A stretch of 64,000 nt of DNA, from contig NZ_JAEEMU010000032.1 in the NCBI RefSeq assembly GCF_016283395.1, positions 248,001-312,000 of the forward strand, given 5' to 3'. Below, piece by piece: positions 17,858 to 24,780 of this stretch. This stretch comes from Ruminococcus sp. (GTDB lineage Bacteria; Bacillota_A; Clostridia; Oscillospirales; Ruminococcaceae). The notes under the pieces were generated by a model. That model was not told the origin of the DNA and did not search any database. It saw only the letters and a list, made by a program, of their open reading frames with translations. Numbering within the stretch: the stretch's first letter is position 1; the number at the start of each line of letters is the position of its first letter. The position numbers and the translations under genes were made by a program.

Positions 17858-18834
17858 TAAAATACACCACCGTAACAGTTTTCGTATAGTTCTTCGCCGC
17901 ACATAGACTTTATGCTTCTGAGCGTCTCATGGAGCAGGGTAGTATCCATAAGCATATCTTCGATCTCGTCACAGGAGTAACCATACTCCAGCAAGAGCTC
18001 GACGTCTTCACTGTTAACTCCATAGCAGCCGCAGTACGCGAGAAGTATTTCCTCATGCATATTGTAAAATGGAGAGTCATCATAATCATACCAGCTCATA
18101 TACTTGGAGCGATATATCTTGGGTTCAAACTGAGAGCGTGTGATTTCACCGTTTTTGTCGATGCTGAGTATATCGCCTTCTGTGGTATCAATGCGTGTAC
18201 TCCCGAACTTGTGCAGTCCCAGTTGCTTGAGAGCCTTTCTCATGATAGTCTCTGTTGAAGCATAGACATATAAGCCTATAGTTTCAAATTTGAGCAGGTA
18301 CATCGGGTTACTTCCTTTAATAATGTATAAGCTGTTATTCTGATCAAGTACGGTGAAGCAGAAGTTTCCCTCAACAGTCTCAGCCATGTATTTCAGACTA
18401 TTAAAGTCGAGCTTTCCCTGCTTCTCAATAAGTTGACACGCTGCGTAGCTGTCGGTGTCGATATAAGTTGTCGGAATTATTCCGTCCTTTCGCAGATCTC
18501 TGTCATTCCAGAGCACGCCGTTATGTGCAAATGCGAACTCCTTATCAGCATGACCTGCGAAAGGGTGGTTGTTGTAATTTTGCCTCTTATCGCCCTGAGT
18601 AGCTAAGCGAGTATGCCCCATAATCGCTTTTGTTTCGGCAGGAACGTTGAAGTGTAGCTTATGGGCGGGTTTAGGCCTTTTGAAGATAGTGATCTTATTA
18701 TTGTGAACATAGCTTATACCTGCGGCATCTGTGCCGCGCTCTTCTGCCGCATTCGCCAGAGCCTGTGTAAGCTTTCTGAGTACCCTGTAAGGGACGATTC
18801 CTTTGTAATCGAGCCATCCGAACAATGCGCACAT
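17857..18834 (-). CDS. Class II glutamine amidotransferase (Ntn-hydrolase)
   Basis: A 325-aa protein beginning MCALFGW, so Cys2 becomes the N-terminal nucleophile after Met removal. Other GATase-II residues are visible: RGTDAAGISY, GHTRLATQG (Arg, Thr), AFAHNGVL (Asn-Gly oxyanion hole) and IDTDSY. The family releases ammonia from glutamine and passes it to a partner domain; no synthase domain is fused here. The C-terminal 80 residues are acidic and unassigned. The likely partner is the amidoligase encoded in the same operon. The stop shares one base with the recombinase start. Confidence 0.88.
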   Translation of the reverse strand: MCALFGWLDYKGIVPYRVLRKLTQALANAAEERGTDAAGISYVHNNKITIFKRPKPAHKLHFNVPAETKAIMGHTRLATQGDKRQNYNNHPFAGHADKEFAFAHNGVLWNDRDLRKDGIIPTTYIDTDSYAACQLIEKQGKLDFNSLKYMAETVEGNFCFTVLDQNNSLYIIKGSNPMYLLKFETIGLYVYASTETIMRKALKQLGLHKFGSTRIDTTEGDILSIDKNGEITRSQFEPKIYRSKYMSWYDYDDSPFYNMHEEILLAYCGCYGVNSEDVELLLEYGYSCDEIEDMLMDTTLLHETLRSIKSMCGEELYENCYGGVF

Positions 18835-18850
18835 AGTTAATTCCTCCCAT

Positions 18851-19042
18851 TTATTTCAGCAAGTCTATAAAGTCATTAGGGTGTTCCATTTTTTCAATTC
18901 TTTTTAACACTCGATTCACCTTTCCGGCTAAATGTGTCGCAGCCAGAATTGTCACAAGTCGTAAAACTACCTGCGCATCTGAATGTCTGAATTCGGTTAT
19001 CGGGAATTTCGGTAATTTTTCTAATATTTCTATCTTTTTCAT
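18851..19042 (-). CDS. Small protein of unknown function in amidoligase operon
   Basis: A 63-aa basic protein starting at the ATG at 19042, two bases after the amidoligase stop, with AGGAGG inside the end of that gene. An upstream in-frame start is possible but would overlap the amidoligase by about 100 bases. The protein has a Lys/Glu-rich start, a hydrophobic helix (VVLRLVTILAATHLAG) and a charged second helix. I recognise no family. Tight packing suggests it acts with its neighbours, perhaps as a carrier, adaptor or substrate. That is inference only. Confidence 0.55.
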   Translation of the reverse strand: MKKIEILEKLPKFPITEFRHSDAQVVLRLVTILAATHLAGKVNRVLKRIEKMEHPNDFIDLLK

Positions 19043-19044
19043 TT

Positions 19045-20160
19045 TTACATTTCCTCCTGGATTTCGATTTCTTCGTTTATGTAGAGCCGTCTCTCTTTTA
19101 AATAAGTAATAAGCTCTGGTTCTTTGAGTGTCTGAACAAAGTCTGACCATGACATTTCATGAAGCTCGTCCTCTGTATAATTAAGAGCCGTTTCTATGAT
19201 TGCATTGACCAGTTCAAACGTTGCAATTAACGTGTTCAGCTTCAATGTACCGCGGAACATACGGAATTCGATAGTTGCGTAGTTCATAAGATTAACGGCG
19301 GCATATCTGCCATTATTGCCCTTCTTGGCTTTGTCGAGAATTTCACGTCCTGTCTTCTCGTAGCCGTATCGCGCTGCCCAACGGTTCATGCTGTATTCTG
19401 AGCGGCGGCTGAACTTCAAGAGCTCATTCCAGTGATGTTCCACAAAATATAAAATGTGCGATATCACGAGTTCTTGTTCATCTTGGGTATCTCCGAGACA
19501 GCTTCTGTTGACATGGACATGGAGTCCACAGGTGCTTGTCTGATGGCTTCGATATCCCAGATATATAGCCTTTTTCATGATGTTTTCCCACTGAAACTGC
19601 TTATGATATTCAAGGCTCATAGGATGACTAACTATCTCAAGACCATCATCAAGTGAGCCATCGCCCTTGATATAAATTTTTTCTTCGTCATTGTTTGCGA
19701 TAGCAAGTATTTCGTCAGCGTTATCAGAATCTTTACCCGCACCATCTATTTCAAGTTCCACACCGAAATATCGGTCTGAATCGTCTCCGTAAAATATGGG
19801 ATCGGGTTTGTAGCCGTAATCGTGGATAGACCGGTTTTTGTCAACCTCATCACGGTAGCAGTCACTGCAGTAATCGTAACCGTCAAGATGGTAAGCATCA
19901 TCTTCGTGTAATAGTGCATCGCAGCAGCTGCAGCGTGTATAGTGGTTCTCATAGCAGTTACAGCAAAGCGTTGTATAATCATCGCCGTAGCTATCATTTG
20001 TCCAGATTATAGCGCCACAGCGATCGCAAGTTGTTGTATATCTCTCCACGCAATCGGTACATACTACTTGCCCGTTTATAGTTTCGAAATCTTCGCATTC
20101 GCTTATAATTGCTCCACAGTGGGAGCAGTATAGAGTGTTTTCGTTCTTATTTTCTTCCAT
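19045..20160 (-). CDS. Zinc-finger amidoligase (glutamine synthetase-fold COOH-NH2 ligase)
   Basis: A 371-aa protein, start supported by CGGAGG. Residues about 12-105 contain six CxxC-type pairs (CSHC, CTDC, CDRC, CCNC, CSCC, CSDC) spaced like LIM/treble-clef fingers. About 115-345 matches the amidoligase family: YFGVELEIDG with the metal/ATP-binding Glu residues, LEIVSHPMSL, CGLHVHVNRS, YAAVNLMNYATIEFRMFRGT. These enzymes are predicted to form amide or isopeptide bonds using ATP. Published comparative genomics (Iyer and colleagues, 2009) linked them to class II glutamine amidotransferases, the pairing found here. The zinc fingers could recruit a protein or nucleic acid substrate. The substrate is unknown. 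Confidence 0.85.
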   Translation of the reverse strand: MEENKNENTLYCSHCGAIISECEDFETINGQVVCTDCVERYTTTCDRCGAIIWTNDSYGDDYTTLCCNCYENHYTRCSCCDALLHEDDAYHLDGYDYCSDCYRDEVDKNRSIHDYGYKPDPIFYGDDSDRYFGVELEIDGAGKDSDNADEILAIANNDEEKIYIKGDGSLDDGLEIVSHPMSLEYHKQFQWENIMKKAIYLGYRSHQTSTCGLHVHVNRSCLGDTQDEQELVISHILYFVEHHWNELLKFSRRSEYSMNRWAARYGYEKTGREILDKAKKGNNGRYAAVNLMNYATIEFRMFRGTLKLNTLIATFELVNAIIETALNYTEDELHEMSWSDFVQTLKEPELITYLKERRLYINEEIEIQEEM

Positions 20161-20187
20161 AATTTTTCCTCCGTAAAAACGACAATA

Positions 20188-20205
20188 GCCAGCCCGAAGG
20201 CTGGC
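20188..20205 (-). terminator. Hairpin between DUF960 and amidoligase genes
   Basis: GCCAGCC (20188-20194), CGAA loop, GGCTGGC (20199-20205). On the minus strand it is followed by TATTGTCGTTTTT, so it can act as a partial terminator lowering expression of the downstream genes. Confidence 0.6.
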
Positions 20206-20212
20206 ATTACGT

Positions 20213-20497
20213 CTAATATTCGCTTGATAATAGCATTGTGCTATGGTCACCGTCATCAATGATGTACACTTTTTCCGTTATAGGTGCGTTTGATGGAATA
20301 AGATACTGCTTACTGTATGCAGGTTCTTCTGCACTATGTATGATAGACTGCATTGTACCTGATGCACTTAGTTCAAAGACCTGTAGATAGTCTTTCGGAA
20401 CAGGCATCTTCTCAACACATTCCCACAGAAACAGCTGTAATTCCAACGGAATCGTACTATCAACGCCACAGGTCAGATATCTGTTGTTATCAAACAT
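20213..20497 (-). CDS. DUF960 family protein
   Basis: A 94-aa protein starting MFDNNRYLTCGV, with AAAGGAG nine bases before the ATG. The IPLELQLFLWECVEKMP core and the C-terminal VYIIDDGDHSTMLLSSEY are the pattern of DUF960, a small family common on plasmids and integrative elements of Firmicutes. Its function is unknown. It is the first gene of the leftward operon and is separated from the amidoligase by a hairpin. Confidence 0.75.
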   Translation of the reverse strand: MFDNNRYLTCGVDSTIPLELQLFLWECVEKMPVPKDYLQVFELSASGTMQSIIHSAEEPAYSKQYLIPSNAPITEKVYIIDDGDHSTMLLSSEY

Positions 20498-20641
20498 TTA
20501 ATGGTACTCCTTTCGTAAAATTTGATTACCACGAACATGGTATCAGTATAAAAATATATATCTGTAAATTACGAAAAATAGGAAAAGATTGGTTATGATA
20601 AAAAGGATATATTTATAAAAACTTCTTCAAGATTCCAGCAC

Positions 20642-20669
20642 TTGTAAAATACTTTGTAATCTTTTACAA
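20642..20669. promoter_or_regulatory. Inverted repeat, candidate operator
   Basis: TTGTAAAA (20642-20649) and TTTTACAA (20662-20669), exact 8-bp arms 12 bases apart, lie midway between the leftward DUF960 operon and the rightward XRE gene. The XRE protein is the obvious candidate to bind it. The remaining intergenic sequence is AT-rich without other clear signals. Confidence 0.45.
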
Positions 20670-20726
20670 TTCAATTTGCGATTGATTGTGAAATATGCCA
20701 AATTTATATTATTTGATATTGGGGGC

Positions 20727-20755
20727 TTGACAAACGATTGGAATAGTGTTATTAT
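20727..20755 (+). promoter_or_regulatory. Promoter of XRE regulator operon
   Basis: TTGACA (20727-20732), 17-base spacer, TATTAT (20750-20755), 76 bases before the XRE start. Confidence 0.7.
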
Positions 20756-20831
20756 TGTGGTGTAAAAATATTTGCGTGTAGTATAAAAACTGGCGTAACT
20801 TATGATTTAATTGAAAACAGAGGTGCGTATA

Positions 20832-21617
20832 ATGGATAATAGGATAAAAGCGATGCAGATCTATCTCTTGTTAATAAGAAAAGTTGCAGGCTTGACATCT
20901 GCAGAATTCGGTGACAGAATAGGCGTAACTCGTCAAACTGTTAATAATATTGAAAGTGGCAGAAGTGTTCTGACAAAAACTCAATATTGTGCTATTTGCC
21001 ATGTGCTGACAGAGGAGTTTTATAATTCTGATGGAGACGCATTGATGTTCATGTTATTATTTGTATTACTTGTTATCAACGGTGATCGAATTGATAATAC
21101 TGATGCAGAAGCAATGATTAAAAGTGCTCAAATTATGGCATCTTCGATTATCTCTAAAGAAGCCACAAGAAAAGATGTATCAAATGCGTGGGTCAATGCT
21201 AATATGAGTATACTCATTAAGTATTATGATTTTATTGCTGATACATTCAAAGTATCTTTTAATAAATTAGAGAAGTATCAGTCTCAATTACAAAATTATC
21301 TTGGATATTTTTCAGAAGGATGCATAAAGTCAGCTGAAAGCGATATTAAGAATTCTATCATCAATAAAATTAGTGGTAGTTTTAAGGATTTAATTCAAAA
21401 TACTTATATCGAATCTTTAGCTTCGGAACTTAGCTTCTTGAAAAGCTGCGATGACTTAATTCCTGAACGCACTGATACAGATAGTTTTTATGATCTATAT
21501 CAAAACTATATAAGAAAGAAAAATGAATCTCTTGATTCTGGGGAAAAAAGTGGTTCATATTCAAATAATTCGGATAAAAATGCGATAATGCAGAAAGAGG
21601 TGAGAAATAATGAATAA
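20832..21617 (+). CDS. XRE-type HTH regulator with long helical C-terminus
   Basis: A 261-aa protein; the ATG at 20832 follows AGAGGTG. The N-terminal HTH covers about residues 8-60 (LLIRKVAGLTSAEFGDRIGVTRQTVNNIESGRSV split over two helices). A hydrophobic stretch LMFMLLFVLLVIN follows at about 75-87. About 110-235 is predicted helical without a family match. It is divergent from the amidoligase operon, with a palindrome between, and is coupled to the next gene by an 8-base overlap. It probably represses the divergent promoters; what signal it senses is not visible. Confidence 0.75.
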   Translation: MDNRIKAMQIYLLLIRKVAGLTSAEFGDRIGVTRQTVNNIESGRSVLTKTQYCAICHVLTEEFYNSDGDALMFMLLFVLLVINGDRIDNTDAEAMIKSAQIMASSIISKEATRKDVSNAWVNANMSILIKYYDFIADTFKVSFNKLEKYQSQLQNYLGYFSEGCIKSAESDIKNSIINKISGSFKDLIQNTYIESLASELSFLKSCDDLIPERTDTDSFYDLYQNYIRKKNESLDSGEKSGSYSNNSDKNAIMQKEVRNNE

Positions 21618-22104
21618 GTATGAATGCTTAGGCGACATGTGGAAAGAGACCATTGAAGAACATGATAATGATGTCATAGATAAGATGCTTGATTTTCATT
21701 TTGATCATGTTCTTGATCCTGAGCGTAATGAGCTTTGGATCCAAAAGGACGATGAGGGAAATATCTCATACCTTATCAAAGATGGTAATTATGCAGCCGA
21801 GAGATTTAACGAGCATGAATGCTTGATTTACGCTTGCGGTGGCGACAAGACTGTATGGGATATACTTCCGCCTGTCACGAGTATGGTATTCAAAGAAGAT
21901 CTTTATAGTTTTATTAGTGATGATAGCGATGATAGCTTTACAGATATAATACCTGACGTACAAGAATATGTCGAAAGAGAAGCCCCAAACTTGATAGAAG
22001 AGGCTCTTGAAGTATATAAGTCAGACGAACACGGTCATATACGTGAGTATATCGAAGACATATATTATAAGCTTCTCGATGATCTTGACAGTTTAGCAAG
22101 TTAA
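21610..22104 (+). CDS. Acidic protein of unknown function, coupled to XRE gene
   Basis: A 164-aa strongly acidic protein (Asp/Glu throughout, especially SDDSDDSFTD near 110). It starts inside the end of the XRE gene with AGAGGTG upstream. There is no signal peptide, membrane span or motif I recognise. The gene pair looks like a regulator with its partner: an antirepressor, an anti-toxin-like protein or a DNA-mimic are possible, none proven. The gene is followed by a strong terminator. Confidence 0.5.
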   Translation: MNKYECLGDMWKETIEEHDNDVIDKMLDFHFDHVLDPERNELWIQKDDEGNISYLIKDGNYAAERFNEHECLIYACGGDKTVWDILPPVTSMVFKEDLYSFISDDSDDSFTDIIPDVQEYVEREAPNLIEEALEVYKSDEHGHIREYIEDIYYKLLDDLDSLAS

Positions 22105-22150
22105 AACCAAATCTTTGATCGTGCGCATACAAAGGCGCTCCTTTCTAATG

Positions 22151-22189
22151 AGCAATATCCCCGAGTTACATCGGGGATATTGCTTTTTC
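22151..22189 (+). terminator. Strong terminator after XRE operon
   Basis: AGCAATATCCCCGA (22151-22164) pairs exactly with TCGGGGATATTGCT (22171-22184) and is followed by TTTTCT. Confidence 0.9.
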
Positions 22190-22320
22190 TATAGCATAGT
22201 ATGTATAATTAGGATGAATTTTCATCAGGTCAAACTGTTCTTTATATCCTGTGTCTTGTTTTGCAGTGATTATAAGAATATGGTATTATTGTATAAAAGG
22301 AAGATAACTGGAATTAACTC

Positions 22321-22350
22321 TTGACTTTACTTTCCGTTTCTTATTATAAT
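22321..22350 (+). promoter_or_regulatory. Promoter of DUF1848 gene
   Basis: TTGACT (22321-22326), 18-base spacer, TATAAT (22345-22350). Confidence 0.65.
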
Positions 22351-22389
22351 ATAAGAAAGACTAAAAGAAACTCATCTTATCTGTTTATA

Positions 22390-22457
22390 CCGCCCGTTAT
22401 TACGGGCGGCTCAGCAGTATATATAAATATCAGCAGTGATATCAAACCACTGCTGAT
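22390..22457 (+). promoter_or_regulatory. Two consecutive leader hairpins before DUF1848 gene
   Basis: CCGCCCGT/ACGGGCGG (22390-22397 with 22402-22409) and ATCAGCAGTG/CACTGCTGAT (22429-22438 with 22448-22457) lie in the untranslated leader, the second ending 17 bases before the start codon and next to the AAAGGAAG ribosome site. They may regulate translation or mark a protein-binding RNA. Confidence 0.55.
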
Positions 22458-22474
22458 AGGAAAAAGGAAGAAAA

Positions 22475-23401
22475 ATGATAATTAACACAGGTATGCGGAC
22501 GGATATCCCCGCATTTTACTCTGAATGGTTCATGAATAGAATACGTGAAGGCTACGTTCTTGTGCGTAACCCATACCGTCAGGACTGGATAACCAGATAT
22601 GAGCTTGATCCCGAGATAGTTGACTGCATAGCATTCTGTACCAAGAATCCTGCTCCGATGCTTAAACACATCGACGAGCTCAAACGCTTTCATCAGTACT
22701 GGTTCGTGACGATAACTCCATACGGTAATGATGTTGAACTGAATGTTCCGCCTAAGGAGCAGGTCATGCAGGACTTCATAACATTGTCTGAAGATGTAGG
22801 TATCAACTGTATCGGATGGAGGTATGATCCGATATTCATTGACAGCACCTATACTCTCGAACGTCACATATCTGACTTCGAGACAATGTGCAGAACTCTT
22901 TCAGGTTATACAGAAGTATGTGTTATCAGTTTCATTGACCTGTATGAAAAAGTCAAGCGGAACTTCCAACATGCAAGAACGGTAACTGCACAGGAGCGTA
23001 TCGATATTGGTAAAGCGTTTGTTGAGATAGGAAAGAGTTACGGCATAACGATCAAAGCCTGCGCTGAGGGAAATGATCTTGCTCCTTATGGCGTAGACTG
23101 TAACGGCTGTATGACTCAGGAAACATTTGAAGCAGCTATTGGCAGTTCTCTTGATATACCTAAAAAGAAATCCCAGCGTGCGGAATGCAGCTGCGTACTC
23201 GGTACTGATATTGGCGCTTATGATACCTGCGGTCATCTCTGTAAGTACTGTTATGCCAACTATAACAGAGAAAATGTAAGACGCAATATCCGACAACATG
23301 ATCCGAAGTCTCCGTTCCTTGTTGGTACGCTCTGTGAAGGCGAAGTGATCCATAAGGCGGAGCTGGTTAGTTGGATAAATAATCAACTATCATTTTTTTG
23401 A
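22475..23401 (+). CDS. DUF1848 protein (predicted iron-sulfur enzyme)
   Basis: A 308-aa protein starting MIINTGMRTDIPAFYSEWF, the usual DUF1848 opening. It continues with VRNPYR, CIAFCTKNPAPM, YWFVTITPYG and GWRYDPIF. The C-terminal third has Cys clusters: CNGCM, CSCVLGTDIGAYDTCGHLCKYCYAN. The last CxxxCxxC-like arrangement suggests a metal or Fe-S centre distantly like radical-SAM proteins. Function is unknown. It stands alone between its promoter and a terminator in the mobile element, so it is a self-contained cargo gene. Confidence 0.85.
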   Translation: MIINTGMRTDIPAFYSEWFMNRIREGYVLVRNPYRQDWITRYELDPEIVDCIAFCTKNPAPMLKHIDELKRFHQYWFVTITPYGNDVELNVPPKEQVMQDFITLSEDVGINCIGWRYDPIFIDSTYTLERHISDFETMCRTLSGYTEVCVISFIDLYEKVKRNFQHARTVTAQERIDIGKAFVEIGKSYGITIKACAEGNDLAPYGVDCNGCMTQETFEAAIGSSLDIPKKKSQRAECSCVLGTDIGAYDTCGHLCKYCYANYNRENVRRNIRQHDPKSPFLVGTLCEGEVIHKAELVSWINNQLSFF

Positions 23402-23412
23402 ATAGTTTTTAT

Positions 23413-23437
23413 CCTCTCTTTATGAGAGGTTTTTTTG
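23413..23437 (+). terminator. Terminator of DUF1848 gene
   Basis: CCTCTC, TTTAT loop, GAGAGG, then TTTTTTTG. Confidence 0.85.
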
Positions 23438-23647
23438 TACCTCTTGCAATTGCCGATAATATTATTTTTTTGAAAATGAGTACTATGAATTAAAAAATGT
23501 AATACATTTGCCCATGTATACCTGTATTATTATTTATATAATAATAAATAATTATTATATATTAAATAATATAACAATTATATTATACACGTGTGCGCGT
23601 ATATTTAATGTATGCATTTTTTAATAAATATTAAAGGAGAATTTATT
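23438..23647. other. Very AT-rich intergenic region with GC-core inverted repeat; candidate transfer origin
   Basis: About 210 bases, mostly A and T, lie before the RHH-relaxase pair. The one GC-containing patch is an inverted repeat TATACACG-TGTG-CGCGTATA (23584-23603, one mismatch). Transfer origins and RHH operators normally lie just upstream of relaxase genes, so this is the best oriT or operator candidate. No nick-site consensus was recognised. Confidence 0.4.
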
Positions 23648-23917
23648 ATGTATAAAATCAAGACGATTTTAAAGCCCATAAGAATACCGGAAGATATCAT
23701 AAATGATATTGAGAGAGAAGCTGAGAAGAAGGGTACAGACTTTTCCAAGGAAGTTGTTTATAGACTTAGGCACTATAAACATCCACTGACACCGTTTATA
23801 GTGATCAAGATACAAAACATTGTTAATCGTGCTTGCGCGATCGCGATGAGATATTCACCTGAAATAATCAAAGAATTACAGAGGGATGTGAATGATCTAT
23901 GGAAATATTTAAAATAA
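23648..23917 (+). CDS. Ribbon-helix-helix protein (relaxosome accessory, MobC-like)
   Basis: An 89-aa basic protein; AAAGGAG precedes the ATG at 23648. The RIPEDIINDIEREAEKKG segment followed by SKEVVYRLRHY (about residues 15-45) is a ribbon-helix-helix pattern. The C-terminal part is helical. RHH proteins beside relaxases bind the transfer origin. The relaxase start lies 19 bases inside this gene, so the two are translated together. Confidence 0.65.
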   Translation: MYKIKTILKPIRIPEDIINDIEREAEKKGTDFSKEVVYRLRHYKHPLTPFIVIKIQNIVNRACAIAMRYSPEIIKELQRDVNDLWKYLK

Positions 23918-24468
23918 TTCATCATACACAGGGGAGAGAAAAATACAGATATACTTCCCTTAGATATGCACTGGACGATAGAAAAGTAATGTGGCAATGC
24001 TATGGGGTTCAGTTGTTCAATCCTACTGCAGTATACCAACAGATGAAGATTGTTTCAGATCTATGGGAGAACACAGGAAAGAACTCTATATATCATTTCA
24101 TTATATCATTCTCGAATGAAAAGGTGAAAGACGCATTTACTGCTATGAGGTACACAAAGGAGATATTTGAGTACTTGCTGCGTGATCACCAGATGGTAAT
24201 TTCTGTACATAAAGCAGATCAAGGCAGTTCTTTATATCATGCTCATGTGATAATGTCCACCACCAACTATCTTGACGGAGATCTATTTGAAGACAAGGAC
24301 GAAAACTTTTTTATCATTGCTCAGAGAATTGCAAATGCTACACGCAGTAGCTGTTTATTGGAGATTCTCGATTCTGTAGGAAAAACAATGCAGGATACAG
24401 ATAAAAACCAAGATGAAAACATGAACAAAAAGGAAGGGTTCAAGAGGATATTCTCTCCTCAGTGGTAA
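23899..24468 (+). CDS. Small relaxase / mobilization nuclease-like protein
   Basis: A 189-aa protein, much shorter than usual MobA/VirD2 relaxases (300-700 aa). The core is present: IYHFIISFSNEKV (strand with His), then LYHAHVIMSTTNY at about 113-125, whose His-Ala-His pair matches the metal-binding motif III of the relaxase family. A catalytic Tyr should lie near the N-terminus; Tyr residues at about 16-18 and 23 are candidates. It ends shortly after the nuclease core without a helicase or primase domain. It may be a minimal relaxase using host or co-resident helper functions, or a truncated remnant. Confidence 0.65.
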   Translation: MEIFKIIHHTQGREKYRYTSLRYALDDRKVMWQCYGVQLFNPTAVYQQMKIVSDLWENTGKNSIYHFIISFSNEKVKDAFTAMRYTKEIFEYLLRDHQMVISVHKADQGSSLYHAHVIMSTTNYLDGDLFEDKDENFFIIAQRIANATRSSCLLEILDSVGKTMQDTDKNQDENMNKKEGFKRIFSPQW

Positions 24469-24511
24469 TAAATAAATACTGATATTGTGATCTGAATAGT
24501 TATTTTCTAAC

Positions 24512-24564
24512 AGGACAGCTTGCTATATATGCTTTACTTCCGGCCGTTGTGCCGGAAGAGCTGT
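24512..24564 (+). terminator. Extended hairpin after relaxase gene
   Basis: CTTCCGGC (24537-24544) pairs with GCCGGAAG (24551-24558), and an outer GGACAGCT/AGCTGTTC arm extends it. A 17-base unpaired side lies on the 5' strand only. There is no clear T-run, so it may be a processing site or structured RNA rather than a simple terminator. Confidence 0.5.
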
Positions 24565-24619
24565 TCTGTATATTGATATCAATGGGTACTGTGTTTGTGT
24601 GAAAACAATAGTGATGCTG

Positions 24620-24661
24620 CAACTTACCCCATTAGAATTACAACTTACCATTAGATAATTA
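24620..24661 (+). repeat. Tandem 21-base repeats
   Basis: Two copies start CAACTTACC and end AATTA (24620-24640 and 24641-24661), followed by a decayed third start CAGCTTACA at 24662. They lie just upstream of the promoter of the next gene and may be an activator-binding array. Confidence 0.6.
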
Positions 24662-24679
24662 CAGCTTACAAAAATACTG

Positions 24680-24708
24680 TTGATTTGCAATGCTTTGTCC
24701 CTTATAAT
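24680..24708 (+). promoter_or_regulatory. Promoter of secreted LRR protein gene
   Basis: TTGATT (24680-24685), 17-base spacer, TATAAT (24703-24708), immediately downstream of the 21-base repeats. Confidence 0.65.
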
Positions 24709-24780
24709 ATGCATATGATAACGAAAGGCAAATGATCCGCACCTATCGTATCAAAATATTTTTTAAGGAGAATGAATATT

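Noticed and set aside
23520..23600. AT repeats as a plasmid-type replication origin
   Set aside because: No iterons, DnaA boxes or replication initiator gene are present.
24620..24670. CRISPR-like array
   Set aside because: The 21-base units are directly tandem without spacers and no cas genes are present.
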